NCBI GenBank assembly: GCA_017937485.1
Contig: JAGBDN010000086.1
Span: 1-64,000, forward strand
Direction of reading: 5' to 3'
From: Thermoguttaceae bacterium
GTDB taxonomy: Bacteria; Planctomycetota; Planctomycetia; Pirellulales; Thermoguttaceae
DNA: 64,000 nt
The position numbers and the translations under genes are program-made. The notes under the pieces are model-generated. The model had not been told where the DNA came from and did no database searches. It saw only the letters and a list, made by a program, of their open reading frames with translations. Below are positions 51,174 to 59,122 of this stretch, piece by piece. The stretch's first letter is position 1, and the number at the start of each line of letters is the position of its first letter.

Positions 51174-52484
51174 TCAACCCTTTTTCTTCAGCGATTGCGC
51201 CAAGTGCCAATGATCCGGAAGGATCGCGCCCTTTTCGACGCAGATAACGCCGTCGCGAATCATCCCGAATTCGCGTTCCTTCGTGTTTTGAACGGCGTCC
51301 GGGTTGATAACGAAGACGTTCGAGCCGATTTGGCAGTTTTTGTCGACGATGGCGCCGTCGATGACCGTATGGTCGCCGATTCCCACCGGCGGACGACCGG
51401 CCGCGATTTCCGCCGCGTCTTCTTCGGGACTCGTAACGAAGTCTTGGCCCATAATGATGGAGTTGCGGATAACGCAACCTTTGCCGATTTTGCAACGAAT
51501 GCCGAGAATCGAATTTTCAATCACCGCGCCTTCGCCGATCAAGCAACCGTCGGCGATGTAACTGCAACGAACCGTCGCGTTGTCAAAACGACTGGCCGGG
51601 AGGTAGCGAAGTTGCGTGTACGTCGGCGCTTGCGGAGTCGAAATTTCGAAAACCGGCGGGTTTTGCGCCAGCGCGAGGTTCGCTTCGTAGAAGGAGCGAA
51701 TCGTCCCGATGTCTTCCCAATAACCGTCGAAGAGGTGAACGCAAACGCGTTTCGTGCGAATCGAGGCGGGGAACACTTCTTTCCCGAAGTCTTTGTAGTC
51801 GGTCTTTTCGAGCGCTTCGACGAGCGTGTCGCGGTTGAAAAGGTAAACGCCCATATTGGCGAGGTAGTCGCGCCCTTGCGGGTCGAGACCGCGTTCGCGA
51901 ATGAAGTCTTCGCCGGTGAAGACGTGCGAAAGTTCTTCGTCCGTCTGCGGTTTTTCGAGGAAGCCGAGGACGCGTCCCTCTTCGTCGATGCGCATAATGC
52001 CGAGTTCGCCGGCGCGATCTTTTTTGACCGGGACGGAGGCGATCGTAACGTCGGCGTTCGAACGTTCGTGCGTTTCGATCATCTTTTGGAAATCCATCCG
52101 GTAGAGTTGGTCGCCGGAGAGGATCAAGACGTAGTCGACGTCGCGTTGTTGGATGAAGTTGAAGTTTTGGCGAACCGCGTCGGCAGTCCCTTGGTACCAA
52201 GAGTCGCTGTCGTTCGTTTGTTGCGCCGCCAACATTTCGACAAAGCCGCCGCCGAAAGCGTCGAAGCGGTAGGTTTGCAGGTGTTGGTGCAAACTGACCG
52301 AGTTGAATTGCGTGATAACGTAAATTTTGTTAAGACCGCTGTTAATGCAGTTCGAGACCGGAATGTCGATCAAGCGATATTTGCCGGCGACCGGAACGGC
52401 CGGTTTCGCGCGCATTTTGGTCAACGGGTACAGGCGCGTGCCGCGTCCGCCGCCGAGAATCAGAACGATAACGTTTTTCTTCAT
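51174..52484 (-). CDS. glgC: Glucose-1-phosphate adenylyltransferase (GlgC)
   Basis: A 436-residue ADP-glucose pyrophosphorylase, the committed step of glycogen synthesis. Motifs: GGGRGTRLYPLTKMRAKPAVPVAGKYRLIDIPVSNCINSG (nucleotide-binding and regulatory site), SWYQGTADAVRQN, ILSGDQLYRMDF (catalytic Asp), ASVPVKKDRAGELGIMRIDE, and GYWEDIGTIRSFYEANLAL, followed by a left-handed beta helix with hexapeptide turns. It implies glycogen storage; no other glg genes are in the window. Confidence 0.96.
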   Translation of the reverse strand: MKKNVIVLILGGGRGTRLYPLTKMRAKPAVPVAGKYRLIDIPVSNCINSGLNKIYVITQFNSVSLHQHLQTYRFDAFGGGFVEMLAAQQTNDSDSWYQGTADAVRQNFNFIQQRDVDYVLILSGDQLYRMDFQKMIETHERSNADVTIASVPVKKDRAGELGIMRIDEEGRVLGFLEKPQTDEELSHVFTGEDFIRERGLDPQGRDYLANMGVYLFNRDTLVEALEKTDYKDFGKEVFPASIRTKRVCVHLFDGYWEDIGTIRSFYEANLALAQNPPVFEISTPQAPTYTQLRYLPASRFDNATVRCSYIADGCLIGEGAVIENSILGIRCKIGKGCVIRNSIIMGQDFVTSPEEDAAEIAAGRPPVGIGDHTVIDGAIVDKNCQIGSNVFVINPDAVQNTKEREFGMIRDGVICVEKGAILPDHWHLAQSLKKKG

Positions 52485-52572
52485 TGGTAACGAGTCCTCA
52501 ATAGTTCGACGTCGAAAACGGAGCGAAACGCAAGGGAAAATTTCGCCGCGTCCGCCCGCTTCTTTCCTTATT

Positions 52573-52601
52573 ATTATAAGCGATTTTTTTTCGTTTGGGA
52601 A
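52573..52601 (-). promoter_or_regulatory. Promoter of glgC
   Basis: On the minus strand TTCCCA (52596-52601) and TATAAT (52573-52578) are separated by 17 bases. The same -35 hexamer occurs in the promoter at 54241-54269. Confidence 0.55.
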
Positions 52602-52756
52602 TAACGTTCTTTTAATTTAACGCAATTTTCGCCGATTTTTCCTTTTTTTTGTCGTTCGTCGCCCGCGTCGCCGAAAAGAATCGCGTTCTTATCGGCGCGC
52701 GAGGAAAGTTGGAAAAATTGGCGAAATCGCGTTGTTTAGGGGAGGCGCGCCGCCGA

Positions 52757-54112
52757 TCAGTCGACCGTCGGGAGTTCGAAGCCTTTGCGCTGTTCGCGGG
52801 AAAGGAAGGAGGCCGCGACGTCGTCTCCTTCGATCGTTTCCGTTTCCGGATTCCAACGGATAACGCGTCCCAAGCGGGCGGCGATAGCGCAAAGGTGGCA
52901 AACGTTCATCGAATACGTGTGGCTGAACGCGTCCGACGACGGGAGCCCGCCTTCGCGAATGCAGCGGAAGAAGTTTTCCTTCGTCCACTCGAGCGGTTTA
53001 TTGTGGTTTAACGCGACCAAATCGTCGTGCGAAATCTTGTCGAGGACGCCGTCTTCGATCGGTTTGCCGGTAAGGCGACCGCGGTTGACGTAAATGCGGC
53101 CTTCGGTTCCTTCGAAGAGAATCCCGTTCGAGTTCGGCTCGCTCTTGACGACCAACTCGAGTCCGTCGGCGAATTTCGTTTTGATTTCGAACGTCGTCGC
53201 GGTGTTGTAATGATTATCGACCGTCGGGCGCCCGAATTCGTCGAGCGGCGAGGCGTGTTCCGCGATTCGACCGTCGATTTCGACCGGCCCGGCGCCGTGT
53301 TTGTCGCGACCGAGCGCCCAAAGCGCGCAGTCGATGTGATGGGCGCCCCAGTCGGTGAACTGGCCGCCGGAGTAATCGTACCAATATCGGAACGTGCCGC
53401 GCGCCCGCTCCCAGCGGAACTCGACTTCCGGCGCTTGGCCGAGGAACATATTCCAGTCGAAGCGGCTCGGATCGGGAACCTCGGCGACCGGGAAGGGGCC
53501 GCGGTTCGGGCCTTGGTCGAGCGAAACGACGACGCGGTTAATTTTGCCGAGCAAACCTTTGCGGACGAGCGCCGCCGTTTTCATAAAGCGGTCGACGTCG
53601 CAACGTTGCTGGGTTCCGACGAGGAAGGTTTTGCCGGTTTTTTCGACCGCTTTGCGAATCAATTGGTTTTCGGCGATCGTCAGCGTCAACGGCTTTTGGC
53701 AGAAGACGTGTTTCCCGGCCAACAACGCCTCGACCGCGATTTTAACGTGCCAGTGATCCGGCGTCGCGATTCCGATAATTTCGATATCGTCGCGTTCGAG
53801 AACTCGGCGATAGTCTTGAACGACTTGCGCTTCGTTCGGCTTTTTCGTTATGTTGCCGTCGTGTTGGAACGACTCGGCGTGTTCGCGGTCGACGTCGCAA
53901 AGAGCGACGACGTCCCCGAAATACGCCAACTCGCGAGCGTCGCCGCGTCCCATTCCGCCGCAACCGACGAAACCGATTTTGAAACGTTCGTTCGGCGAGT
54001 CCGCGGCGTAAGTCTGCCAACGGGGGGCGAACGTGGAAAACATCGCGAGCGAAATCGCGCCCGCGCCTTGCGTTTTGAGGAAATCGCGGCGAGTAGAACG
54101 ATGGAGCGACAT
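52757..54112 (-). CDS. Tat-exported Gfo/Idh/MocA oxidoreductase, copy A of a tandem pair
   Basis: A 451-residue protein with a Tat signal (TRRDFLKTQGAGAISLAMFS). Rossmann motif IGFVGCGGMGRGDAREL, ATPDHWHVKIAVEALLAGKHVFCQKPLTLT (the Lys-Pro motif of the family), and the substrate-domain DYSGGQFTDWGAHHIDCALWALG. It probably acts on a sugar with a tightly bound NAD(P) outside the cytoplasm. It is very similar over its full length to copy B (54558-55919), including promoter and 3' flank. GAGG before the ATG supports this start over the longer frame. Confidence 0.93.
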   Translation of the reverse strand: MSLHRSTRRDFLKTQGAGAISLAMFSTFAPRWQTYAADSPNERFKIGFVGCGGMGRGDARELAYFGDVVALCDVDREHAESFQHDGNITKKPNEAQVVQDYRRVLERDDIEIIGIATPDHWHVKIAVEALLAGKHVFCQKPLTLTIAENQLIRKAVEKTGKTFLVGTQQRCDVDRFMKTAALVRKGLLGKINRVVVSLDQGPNRGPFPVAEVPDPSRFDWNMFLGQAPEVEFRWERARGTFRYWYDYSGGQFTDWGAHHIDCALWALGRDKHGAGPVEIDGRIAEHASPLDEFGRPTVDNHYNTATTFEIKTKFADGLELVVKSEPNSNGILFEGTEGRIYVNRGRLTGKPIEDGVLDKISHDDLVALNHNKPLEWTKENFFRCIREGGLPSSDAFSHTYSMNVCHLCAIAARLGRVIRWNPETETIEGDDVAASFLSREQRKGFELPTVD

Positions 54113-54240
54113 AAGCAAACCTCGGCGGCGGTAAAATCGGCGAATGGAAGCAAATTTCAATAGGCGAAGATAAACGGCCCGAAATTTAACGGCGCAAAAC
54201 GCGCACAATTCCGGACGCGTTTATGGAACTGTTGAAACGT

Positions 54241-54269
54241 ATTATACAAGATTTTCGGGCGAATGGGAA
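54241..54269 (-). promoter_or_regulatory. Promoter of Gfo/Idh copy A
   Basis: On the minus strand TTCCCA (54264-54269) and TATAAT (54241-54246) are separated by 17 bases. The block ACAAGATTTTCG around the -10 is shared with copy B's promoter. Confidence 0.6.
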
Positions 54270-54390
54270 CGGCGCGACGCTCGATTTTTGCGATTTTTTC
54301 GATTTTTTTGTCGAACGACGCGGTGAAAAGCGATAAAATGGAACGGTTGCGCTGATTTTGACGGCGGCGCCGCTTTTTCAACGGTAAAAC

Positions 54391-54441
54391 GCGCAAGAAA
54401 AGACGCGTCCGACTTCCCGGCAAGTCGGCGAGAAGTCGGAC
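54391..54441 (-). terminator. Terminator of Gfo/Idh copy B
   Basis: GTCCGACTTC (54407-54416) pairs perfectly with GAAGTCGGAC (54432-54441); on the minus strand the stem is followed by GCGTCTTTTCTTGCG. It lies about 115 bases past the copy B stop. Confidence 0.65.
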
Positions 54442-54557
54442 GGCGGCCAATTGGACGGCGCGCTCGGCGTTTTCGAGCTTCTTTAAGAACGCGGTTAACG
54501 CCGGGCGCCGTTTTTTGAGCGGCGACGCGGCGGCGACCGCGAATCTTGGGAAGCGTT

Positions 54558-55919
54558 TTAGGCGACCGTCGGGAGTTCGAAGCCCTTGCGCTGTTCGCGG
54601 GAAAGGAAGGAGGCCGCGACGTCGTCTCCTTCGATCGTTTCCGTTTCCGGATTCCAACGGATAACGCGTCCCAAACGAGCGGCGATAACGGCGAGGTGGC
54701 AAACGTTCATCGAATACGTGTGGCTGAACGCGTCCGACAGCGGAAGGCCGCCTTCGCGAATGCAACGGAAGAAGTTTTGCTTCGTCCATTCGAGCGGTTT
54801 GTCGCGGTTCAGCTCGATCAAATCGTCTTGCGAAATCTTATCGAGGACGCCGTCTTCGATCGGTTTCCCGGAGAGGCGACCGCGGTTGACGAAGATTCGA
54901 CCTTCGGTTCCTTCGAAGAGAATCCCGTTCGAGTTCGGTTCGCTCTTGATAACGAATTCGAGCCCGTCGGCGAATTTCATCTTAATTTCGAACGTCTTCG
55001 CGGTTTGGAAACGGTCGTTGAATTTCGGACGGCCGAGTTCGTCGAGTTCCGCGAGGTGTTCGACCGTTCGCCCGTCGATTTCGACCGGCCCGGCGCCGTG
55101 TTTGTCGCGCCCGAGCGCCCAAAGCGCGCAGTCGACGTGGTGGACGCCCCAGTCGGTGAGCTGACCGCCGGAGTAATCGTACCAATATCGGAAGGTGTAA
55201 AAGGTTCGCTCGCGGCGGTACTCGACTTCAGGCGCTTGTCCGAGGAACATATTCCAGTCGAATTGGTTCGGGTTCGGAACTTCGGCGACCGGGAAGGGGC
55301 CGAAATCGGAGGTCGGGGCCTCGTCGAGCGAAACGACGACGCGCTTCATTTGACCGAGCAAACCTTTGCGGACGATCGCCGCCGCTTTCATGAACTGGTC
55401 GACGGCGTAACGTTGTTGGGTTCCGACGAGGAAGGTTTTGCCGGTTTTTTCGACCGCTTTGCGAATCAGTTGATTTTCGGCGATCGTCAGCGTCAACGGC
55501 TTTTGACAGAAGACGTGTTTCCCGGCCAACAACGCTTCGACGGCGATTTTGACGTGCCAATGATCCGGCGTCGCGATCCCGACGACGTCGATATCGTCGC
55601 GCTCGAGAATTCGGCGATAATCTTGGACGACTTGCGTTTCGTTCGGCTTTTTCGCAATGCGCCCGTCGTGTTGGAACGACTCCGCGCGGCCCCGGTCGAC
55701 GTCGCAAAGAGCGACAAAATCGCCGAAATTCGCCAATTCCCAAGCGTCGAGCCGCCCCATTCCGCCGCAACCGATAAAGGCGAGTTTAAAACGTTCGTTC
55801 GGCGAGTCCGCGGCGTAAGTCTGCCAACGGGGGGCGAACGTAGAGAACATCGCGAGCGAAATCGCGCCCGCTCCTTGCGTTTTAAGGAAATCGCGACGAG
55901 TCGAACGATTAAGCGACAT
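54558..55919 (-). CDS. Tat-exported Gfo/Idh/MocA oxidoreductase, copy B of a tandem pair
   Basis: A 453-residue paralogue of the protein at 52757-54112, sharing the Tat signal, LAFIGCGGMGRLDAWEL, the same ATPDHWHVKIAVEALLAGK segment and SGGQLTDWGVHHVDCALWALG. The C-terminal 60 residues are nearly identical in the two. Differences cluster around residues 195-235 and 290-330, the substrate domain, which may reflect altered specificity. AGG precedes the ATG at 55919; its own promoter and terminator mean the two copies are separate units. Confidence 0.93.
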   Translation of the reverse strand: MSLNRSTRRDFLKTQGAGAISLAMFSTFAPRWQTYAADSPNERFKLAFIGCGGMGRLDAWELANFGDFVALCDVDRGRAESFQHDGRIAKKPNETQVVQDYRRILERDDIDVVGIATPDHWHVKIAVEALLAGKHVFCQKPLTLTIAENQLIRKAVEKTGKTFLVGTQQRYAVDQFMKAAAIVRKGLLGQMKRVVVSLDEAPTSDFGPFPVAEVPNPNQFDWNMFLGQAPEVEYRRERTFYTFRYWYDYSGGQLTDWGVHHVDCALWALGRDKHGAGPVEIDGRTVEHLAELDELGRPKFNDRFQTAKTFEIKMKFADGLEFVIKSEPNSNGILFEGTEGRIFVNRGRLSGKPIEDGVLDKISQDDLIELNRDKPLEWTKQNFFRCIREGGLPLSDAFSHTYSMNVCHLAVIAARLGRVIRWNPETETIEGDDVAASFLSREQRKGFELPTVA

Positions 55920-56051
55920 AGGGAACCTCGACGGGGAAAATTGGGGCGAACGCGCGGCAAATTTTGAATGACGCAAGAATAACGCGTTAAAAATTTGACG
56001 GCGCGGAAATGAAACACAATTTTAGACGCTCTTTTAGAACTGTTGGAGCGT

Positions 56052-56080
56052 ATTATACAAGATTTTCGTTCAAAAGTAAA
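56052..56080 (-). promoter_or_regulatory. Promoter of Gfo/Idh copy B
   Basis: On the minus strand TTTACT (56075-56080) and TATAAT (56052-56057) are separated by 17 bases, in the same surrounding block as the copy A promoter. Confidence 0.6.
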
Positions 56081-56194
56081 CGTCGCGCCGAGCGATTTTT
56101 GCGATTTTTGGCCAAAAGACGCGTCGACGCTTGTAAAATAAAACGGTCGCGCCGATTTTAGCGGCCCCGTCTTTTTCTTCGGCAAAACGCGCAA

Positions 56195-56249
56195 GAAAAA
56201 AAAACGCGTCCGACTTCCTTTCAACGAGCCGAACAAAAGGAAGACGGAC
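56195..56249 (-). terminator. Terminator of the Ser/Thr kinase gene
   Basis: GTCCGACTTCCTTT (56208-56221) pairs with AAAGGAAGACGGAC (56236-56249) with one mismatch; on the minus strand a run of nine T follows. It lies about 85 bases past the kinase stop. Confidence 0.8.
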
Positions 56250-56333
56250 GGCGAGAAAAGTTGCGAATCCCGACGCCCGCTTCTTTCCGTTGAAGAAACG
56301 ACCGCGTCGCGACGTTTAACCGGACGGCGAGCG

Positions 56334-57209
56334 TCAGCGGAGTTTGTCTTCGTACTCGACCTTTTCGATTTTCTTAAGGAACGCTTCCATCGACGGGCAA
56401 CGCTCTTTCGGGTCGGCCTTAATGCACCAGTGAATCGCGTCGGCGAGGCGCGGGTCGATCGCCGGACGGTACGTTTGAATCGGTTCCGGCGGCGTGTCGT
56501 GCGTCATCGCGGCGAGGCCATTCGTGCCGCGCGGCCAAGGGAGTTCGCGGGTGCAGAGTTCGTACATCGTAACGCCGAACGCGAAAATGTCGACGCGTTC
56601 GTTCGTCGGACGGCGGCGAACAAGTTCCGGCGCCATATAGTTCGGCGTTCCGGTGCGGTTGCCGGGATCGGTGAAAGGCGACTTGTTCGGAACGGAGAGG
56701 CCGAAGTCGGTCAGTTTCAAGATTTCGCCGTCGCCGGTGAAAAGGAGGTTGCGCGGGCAAAAGTCGCGGTGGATAAAGCCCGCGTCGTGAACGACTTTCA
56801 ACGCTTCGGCGCATTGGCGGATGTATCGCATTCGGCTCCCGGCGAGCATATCCTGCTTAATCATGAGGATGTTGTTGAGGCCGGTGCCTTCGAGGTACTC
56901 CATCACGAGGTATTGTTCGCCGTCGGTCGTGAAGCCCTCTTCAAAGGTGTCGACGATGTACGGGTGCTTGAACTGAACCGCCATTTCGCCTTCGCGGGGC
57001 TTGTAAACGCCGCGGATTCCCTTGTAACGGTCTTCGACGATGCTCGTTTTCGCCTTGTCGAGAATTTTAAGGCCGACGATTTTGTCCGTTTCTCGGTCGC
57101 GCGCCATATAAAAACTCGACATCGTCCCGGAAATCGCCGCTTTGAGGAGGATAAAGCGCTTTTGGTAGTCGAGCTTCTTTTTTCCGAAAATTTTCTCTAA
57201 AAACGACAT
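56334..57209 (-). CDS. Eukaryote-type Ser/Thr protein kinase, single domain
   Basis: A 291-residue soluble kinase without membrane or sensor segments. Catalytic parts are present: IVGLKILDK (ATP-anchoring Lys), FIHRDFCPRNLLF (HRD catalytic loop with the Asn), KLTDFGLSV (DFG) and GTPNYMAPEL (APE). The glycine-rich loop is degenerate: the expected G-x-G-x-x-G reads AAISGTMSSFYMA, with only one Gly kept. It is probably active or regulatory, targets unknown; the FHA protein at 24179 is the sort of reader that could bind its products. Confidence 0.92.
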   Translation of the reverse strand: MSFLEKIFGKKKLDYQKRFILLKAAISGTMSSFYMARDRETDKIVGLKILDKAKTSIVEDRYKGIRGVYKPREGEMAVQFKHPYIVDTFEEGFTTDGEQYLVMEYLEGTGLNNILMIKQDMLAGSRMRYIRQCAEALKVVHDAGFIHRDFCPRNLLFTGDGEILKLTDFGLSVPNKSPFTDPGNRTGTPNYMAPELVRRRPTNERVDIFAFGVTMYELCTRELPWPRGTNGLAAMTHDTPPEPIQTYRPAIDPRLADAIHWCIKADPKERCPSMEAFLKKIEKVEYEDKLR

Positions 57210-57546
57210 AAAACGAACCTAACTTTTCGCGTTGCGCTAAAAAAACGACAGATTCCGCCGACTCCTTTATTTTAACACGTCGGCGCGCGATTTTCCAGCG
57301 TTTTTTCCGTTTTTTCGCGATTTTTCCCGCCGAAGCCGTCGACTTCAAACGCGAAGCCCGCGCAACCGTTTTTTTTGGCGTATTTTAACGTCCCGATAAA
57401 GCGACCGACAAAAACGCGTTTCGCCCTTATATTAATGGCGCCCGTTTGCGAAGTCGTTCGCCGGTCGTTTCCGCGTCCCGCTCTCGACCGTCGCCGCGCT
57501 TCGGGAAGGGGAGAAAACGGGAAAAAACGAAGGAAATAAAGCGACT
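57210..57546. other. Intergenic region
   Basis: A 337-base gap between the kinase and the lipid-kinase-like gene. A TAAAAT -10-like element is at about 57271 (minus strand) upstream of the kinase, without a clear -35. No gene is seen. Confidence 0.45.
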
Positions 57547-58662
57547 TTACCGCCGCGCTCGTTCGAGTCGAGCGACGACCGCCGCAGGCGCGACGACGGT
57601 GAAGCGATTCGGAACCGTTTCAATTTCAACCGGCAAAACGCCGCCCGGGTCGCCGTCGATTTGATAAGGAATCGTCGCGGCGCCTTCGGCGGTCGGGTCG
57701 GCGGCGGAGAGGCGGAACGTCGTCCCGCGCCCGAGTTTGGCGTTCGGCAGGAGGCGGTGCGACGAGAACATTTGCGCGCAAAAAACGTCGAAGAGCGCCA
57801 AAATCAATTTTCCGCCTTGGAAAATGCAGTAATCGAGACGCCCGTCGACGCCGACGCAACGCGGAACGAGCGGCAAGCCCCAACCGTAACGCGGCAAATT
57901 GAAGACGAACGGCCATTTACCGACGATTTCGCGAGTCGAACCGGGCGTCGCGGCGAAAAGATCGGCGTTTTGGACGGTTCCGGCGCTTTGCGTCGAGTTG
58001 GCGGCTTCCAACGTCGCGACGTTTTGCGGGGATTGCGTCGAGGCGGCGACGTTCGACCCGGCGTTTTGCGGCGCGTCGACGAATTCCGTCTTGATTCGCG
58101 GGTAACGATAAGACGCGATCGACCCGAAAATTGGCTTAATATAGGAAAGATAGCTAATATGGGCGCCTTTTTTCGTTTGCCGACGGTAACTTTCCTCCCG
58201 GGCGGCGTGCACTTGGCGAACGACGTCGGCGTCGATTCCGGCGCTGACCATCACCAAGAAGAGCCGCCCGTTCGCGCGTCCGGCGTCGAAGCAAATCGTC
58301 GCGCCTTCGGCGAGCGTCGCCGCTAATTTTTCCGGTTTGAACGGAATTTTCAAGTATTTTGCGATGAGGTTCGCCGTTCCGGAGGGCAAAATCGCGATCG
58401 GGACGCCCGGAACGGTTCGGTTCGTCAGCTCCGCCGCGGTGCCGTCGCCGCCGACCCCGACGAGCGCTTGGAGCCGATTTTCGGCGAAAAGTTCGTTCGC
58501 GCGGCTCGAAACGACCGCCAAATCGGTGTGCAACTCGACGCAAAATCCCCGTTTTTCCAGCGCGGCTTGCAAACGCTCCGCTCGAACGCGCGGCGAACGG
58601 CGGCCCGCTTTAGGGTTGATGGAAATGAGAACGTATTTCTCGAGCTTCGACGCGGGCGACAT
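57547..58662 (-). CDS. Diacylglycerol kinase-family lipid kinase
   Basis: A 371-residue protein of the DAGK catalytic (DgkB/YegS) fold: YVLISINPKAGRRSPRVRAERL at the N-terminus, the nucleotide site LVGVGGDGTAAELTNRT, PIAILPSGTANLIAKYL and the second-domain FDAGRANGRLFLVMVSAGIDADVV. It would phosphorylate a lipid such as diacylglycerol or a sphingoid-type acceptor. A low-complexity Ala/Ser/Gln/Asn stretch (about 195-240) is inserted in the beta domain. The start at 58662 is where family similarity begins. Confidence 0.9.
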   Translation of the reverse strand: MSPASKLEKYVLISINPKAGRRSPRVRAERLQAALEKRGFCVELHTDLAVVSSRANELFAENRLQALVGVGGDGTAAELTNRTVPGVPIAILPSGTANLIAKYLKIPFKPEKLAATLAEGATICFDAGRANGRLFLVMVSAGIDADVVRQVHAAREESYRRQTKKGAHISYLSYIKPIFGSIASYRYPRIKTEFVDAPQNAGSNVAASTQSPQNVATLEAANSTQSAGTVQNADLFAATPGSTREIVGKWPFVFNLPRYGWGLPLVPRCVGVDGRLDYCIFQGGKLILALFDVFCAQMFSSHRLLPNAKLGRGTTFRLSAADPTAEGAATIPYQIDGDPGGVLPVEIETVPNRFTVVAPAAVVARLERARR

Positions 58663-59122
58663 AGCGGCCTTTCTCGGCGTAAAACGCGCGGGGTTGGGGA
58701 AATTGCGAAGTTGGATAAAACAAAACGGAAGGGGAAAGGAGGTGAAAAGGAAACGCCTCCGAAGGCAAAAACGATCGAACGGTTCCGCGTCGCCGAGCGA
58801 AAAACCAAACGGTCGGCGGAGCAAAAAACGTTTGCTCGTTTGACGCCCTTATTAATATTAATGACAAAACGAGCGTGCAAGGACGCGTTTTAACCCCGGT
58901 TCGCGCCGCTGAAAGCGCCGTTCGACGCTTGCCGGCGGCGTTAATCGACCGAAACGTCGACTTGCTTCCAAGCGGCGGAGTTTTTCGTTGTTTTGGCGTT
59001 AAAACCGCTAAAAGCCGCGCGCTTTTCGCCGTTTCCAGCTTTGATCGGGGCGTTTTGCCCGGCGGCGAGGCGGGCTTGTCTATTTGAAATTGTCTCTAAA
59101 ATCAAACGGAAGCGGGCGACCG
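58663..59122. other. Intergenic region with a short 9-base repeat
   Basis: A 460-base gap. GGCGTTAAA and ACCGCTAAA (58995-59012) form two units of the 9-base-period motif, and an A/T-rich TTATTAATATTAATGAC lies near 58850. No gene is supported. Confidence 0.5.

Larger units (their letters stand above)
54113..54557. other. Spacer between the paired Gfo/Idh genes
   Basis: A 445-base gap holding the promoter of copy A (54241-54269) and the terminator of copy B (54391-54441). Parts of it recur in the 55920-56333 spacer. No gene is supported. Confidence 0.6.
55920..56333. other. Spacer upstream of Gfo/Idh copy B
   Basis: A 414-base gap with the copy B promoter (56052-56080) and the terminator of the kinase gene (56195-56249). 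It mirrors the layout of the 54113-54557 spacer. No gene is supported. Confidence 0.6.

Noticed and set aside
53027..55967. Two long similar plus-strand frames opposite the Gfo/Idh pair
   Set aside because: They resemble each other only because the opposite strand is duplicated.
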